The notes below the pieces were generated by a model. It was not told the origin of the DNA, made no database searches, and saw only the letters and a program-made list of their open reading frames with translations. A stretch of DNA of 64,000 bases, from NCBI RefSeq assembly GCF_025426255.1, contig NZ_CP104861.1:3658001-3722000 (forward strand), written 5' to 3'. The stretch is from Pseudomonas fragi. Its GTDB lineage: Bacteria > Pseudomonadota > Gammaproteobacteria > Pseudomonadales > Pseudomonadaceae. Positions within the stretch are counted from its first letter, which is position 1. Every line of letters starts with the position of its first letter. Positions 62,410 through 64,000 of this stretch are shown piece after piece. The translations under genes and the position numbers were made by a program.

Positions 62410-62631
62410 ATGGCGGCAGTTCTCGTTGGGCAATTTCATGCAAGGGATGCGGAAGGCCGTGTCTATTCCGTGCATGAATTTGAAAATTTGGAAGCAACAG
62501 GTGACCAACTCGTAACAACGTACAAGTTGGCCATTGGTGATCGCGTCAAAAAGAACGATGACAATAATTTCGAGCTGGTGCAATCGGGCGTCATATTGGT
62601 TCGTGAGCCTTCTCCGATTGTCGCAGTCTGA
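62410..62631 (+). CDS. Small protein of unknown function
   Basis: A 73-residue acidic protein, MAAVLVGQFHARDAEGRVYSVHEFENLEATGDQLVTTYKLAIGDRVKKNDDNNFELVQSGVILVREPSPIV, with no membrane segment or signal and no family I can name. Charged, beta-rich composition and conserved-looking DRVKKNDDNNFEL suggest a small folded domain. AGAGG lies nine bases before ATG 62410; an upstream frame opens at 62383. It stands just upstream of the inverted-repeat element. Confidence 0.6.
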   Translation: MAAVLVGQFHARDAEGRVYSVHEFENLEATGDQLVTTYKLAIGDRVKKNDDNNFELVQSGVILVREPSPIVAV

Positions 62632-62717
62632 CCTGTTGCACACGGCATTTAGCTGAAGTCAAAGGATGAGACCGGGATCAGGCTTCGCACGGCTGAAACC
62701 TCATCTGCCGGACACGA

Positions 62718-62875
62718 GTGTCCTGTCTCACGAATACGATCCTTTTTTGACGAGTGGCTGTTGTTGTCAGTCAAGGCGCCGCGACGACTCATAGCTGGCT
62801 ATGGGGAGGAGCGGCAACGCAGCATGGCAACAACAGACGCCGTCAAAAAGGATCAGTATTTGCGAGACAGGACAC
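62718..62875. repeat. Long inverted repeat in front of the LysR-like gene
   Basis: Arms 62718-62766 and 62828-62875 match at about 42 of 48 positions: GTGTCCTGTCTC..GATCCTTTTT..CTGTTGTTG against its complement. The 61-base middle contains a small CATAGC..GCTATG hairpin. The right arm ends four bases before the start codon of the gene at 62880 and includes its possible ribosome site (AGGA). Confidence 0.88.
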
Positions 62876-62879
62876 CAGC

Positions 62880-63791
62880 ATGCGCTTACGCCACATCGAA
62901 GTGATTCAAGCCATCTTGCAAACCGGCAATCTCGGCCATGCTGCCGAATTGCTGCAATTGCCCGCAGCCACCCTCAGCGCAACGCTGCAGGAGGCCGAAC
63001 AGCAATTGGGCTTCATGCTGTTTGCCAGCGTTCGCGGGCGGCTTCAAGCCACCCGCGATACGCTTGTACTGCAACCCCTGATCAACCAGCTGTACCAGGC
63101 ACTTGAGCCGCTGCGCCAACTTGGCAACGAGTTGCGCCAGCATCAGGAACCAGCCTTGCGCGTGGTCTGCAGCGAAACGTTGGCACGCCCTCTGCTCCCT
63201 CACTGTATTGGTGCCCTCAGACGCCGCTTTCCCGATACCCCGAGCACTCTTGGCAGCCAGCCCTGTGCTGAAATCGTGCGCAGTCTGTTAATGGACGAAT
63301 GTGATATCGGCTTTAGCCTGCAGCCATCAGAACAACCGGGGATCGAATGCCTGCCTCTGGTTCAAGGCAAAGTACAGTTTCTTGCGCCCCACGGTTGGCT
63401 ATCCCCCAAGCACAAATACATCGCGCTACAAGAGCTGGCAGGCCAGGCAATGATTGGCCTGCAACAGCACGACCCTTTAAGCCGCGTACTGGACAGCAAG
63501 CTGCAAGCCTTGCACCCGGCGCCCGTCGTACAGATTCAGGTACAGAGTTACCAGATGATGCGCAGCATGGTGGAAGCAGGCGAAGGGCTGGCGCTGGTTG
63601 ACCCGTTTACGGCCGTGGGGGCCAAAGCCAGTGGGCTGGATGTTTGCCCGATATCACCGGCGATCCCGGTGACACTCTATGCGTTGACGCGCAAAGGCGC
63701 GCAGCCTGGGCCCGCACTGAATGCGCTGCTCGATATCGTGCGTTTAAAGGCCGAGGCGTTGCTGTCTGATCAGGGGTTGGTGACGCTTTAG
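62880..63791 (+). CDS. LysR-family regulator
   Basis: A 303-residue protein beginning MRLRHIEVIQAILQTGNLGHAAELLQLPAATLSATLQEAEQQLGFMLFASVRGRLQATRDTLVLQPL, a LysR helix-turn-helix, followed by an effector domain (LRVVCSETLARPLLPHCIGALRRRFPDTPSTLGSQPCAEIVRSLLMDECDIGFSLQP). It resembles the CysB/MetR or gallate-type regulators only generally. The target is unknown. The start lies directly after the inverted repeat; the frame is open upstream to 62754 but through the repeat. Confidence 0.82.
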   Translation: MRLRHIEVIQAILQTGNLGHAAELLQLPAATLSATLQEAEQQLGFMLFASVRGRLQATRDTLVLQPLINQLYQALEPLRQLGNELRQHQEPALRVVCSETLARPLLPHCIGALRRRFPDTPSTLGSQPCAEIVRSLLMDECDIGFSLQPSEQPGIECLPLVQGKVQFLAPHGWLSPKHKYIALQELAGQAMIGLQQHDPLSRVLDSKLQALHPAPVVQIQVQSYQMMRSMVEAGEGLALVDPFTAVGAKASGLDVCPISPAIPVTLYALTRKGAQPGPALNALLDIVRLKAEALLSDQGLVTL

Positions 63792-63813
63792 TTACCCAGG
63801 GACCGCAAATCCT

Positions 63814-63850
63814 CGTAGCCGCGGCTGAAGGAACGACGCTGCGGTTACGA
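63814..63850. repeat. Single degenerate REP unit H
   Basis: GTAGCCGCGGCTGAAGGAACGACGCTGCGGTTACGA, related to the GTAGCCGCTG/GTAGCAGTTG family and forming an imperfect palindrome. Its right end overlaps the stop codon of the gene at 63845 (TTACGA is TCGTAA on the minus strand). Confidence 0.72.
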
Positions 63851-64000
63851 GTTGGTATTCTCAAAAATCAAATACCAGAAAATCGCCACTTCGCTGGTCT
63901 GCGGATCAATGCCGCGATAACGCAAGTGATCGATACCCCCCACCTGATACCCACAACGCTCGTACAACCGGCAGGCGCCAAGATTGTTGTTCTGGGTCTC
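63845..64000 (-). CDS. C-terminal part of a GNAT-type acetyltransferase (cut by window edge)
   Basis: The last 51 residues are visible: ETQNNNLGACRLYERCGYQVGGIDHLRYRGID then IFWYLIFENTN. N-N-x-x-A-x-x-L-Y-E-x-x-G-Y is motif B of GNAT acetyltransferases (acetyl-CoA binding and C-terminal region). Its TAA stop lies in REP unit H. The substrate cannot be told. Confidence 0.78.
   Translation of the reverse strand, partial: ETQNNNLGACRLYERCGYQVGGIDHLRYRGIDPQTSEVAIFWYLIFENTNS

Noticed and set aside
62754..62879. N-terminal extension of the LysR gene to 62754
   Set aside because: The extension is translated from the inverted repeat itself, has no ribosome site, and LysR proteins start at the helix-turn-helix as given by ATG 62880.

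Overview
The window is a chromosomal segment of a fluorescent-type Pseudomonas, probably the fluorescens/putida side of the genus rather than P. aeruginosa. The evidence is a pyoverdine maturation, export and regulation block (pvdA, fpvI, pvdRT-opmQ, pvdP, pvdQ), the CrcZ/CrcY-type and PrrF-type small RNAs, liu leucine-catabolism genes, and two families of Pseudomonas REP/REPIN palindromes. GC content is high and codon use looks even across the genes. No tRNA, rRNA, CRISPR array or insertion sequence was seen.

Layout. 1-1.4 kb: 5' part of the Mg2+ ATPase gene mgtA (minus strand) with a candidate 25-codon leader ORF upstream. 1.4-17.9 kb: pyoverdine region, pvdA and the ECF sigma gene fpvI (minus), pvdR-pvdT-opmQ (plus), pvdP (minus), then an aldo-keto reductase, zapE-like ATPase, two tandem DUF2790 genes, a PepSY-like protein, an orphan FecR-type anti-sigma gene, pvdQ and a short Fur-like regulator. 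Three exact PvdS boxes (TAAAT-N16-CGT) precede pvdA, pvdR and pvdP, and a Fur-like box lies in the fpvI/pvdR gap. 17.9-29.2 kb: mostly housekeeping genes (small membrane protein and lipoprotein, LysR/aldo-keto reductase pair, tamB-tamA, a GNAT protein, xthA, a PstS-OmpA fusion). 29.2-41.1 kb: acyl-CoA and leucine/isovalerate catabolism (acyl-CoA dehydrogenase with LysR, liuR-liuE, a Crc-sequestering sRNA, an acyl-CoA ligase, liuABCD).

41.1-45.7 kb: a LexA-like repressor that lacks both catalytic residues, a small Pseudomonas-type protein, leucine dehydrogenase with an Lrp regulator, a PrrF-type iron sRNA and an M14 carboxypeptidase. 45.7-52.0 kb: a Csu-type chaperone-usher pilus operon with four coat-U subunits plus a tip protein. 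52.2-54.4 kb: an LRR-protein kinase and a YebC/PmpR-family regulator. 54.5-61.6 kb: a 2-aminoethylphosphonate locus (phnW-phnX, two LysR regulators, an organophosphate-type MFS transporter and an FAD amine oxidoreductase). 61.6-64 kb: an FMN reductase, a small unknown protein, a LysR-like regulator behind a long inverted repeat, and the 3' end of a GNAT gene.

The strongest non-coding signals are the CrcY-like sRNA (about 33076-33461) with a sigma-54 promoter and six A-rich Hfq/Crc motif clusters, the PrrF-like sRNA (about 44111-44227) under a Fur box, the PvdS box set, paired LiuR operators, and composite REP elements whose TGTAG end supplies the stop codon of three genes. All family assignments are from reading the translations; no database search was run.
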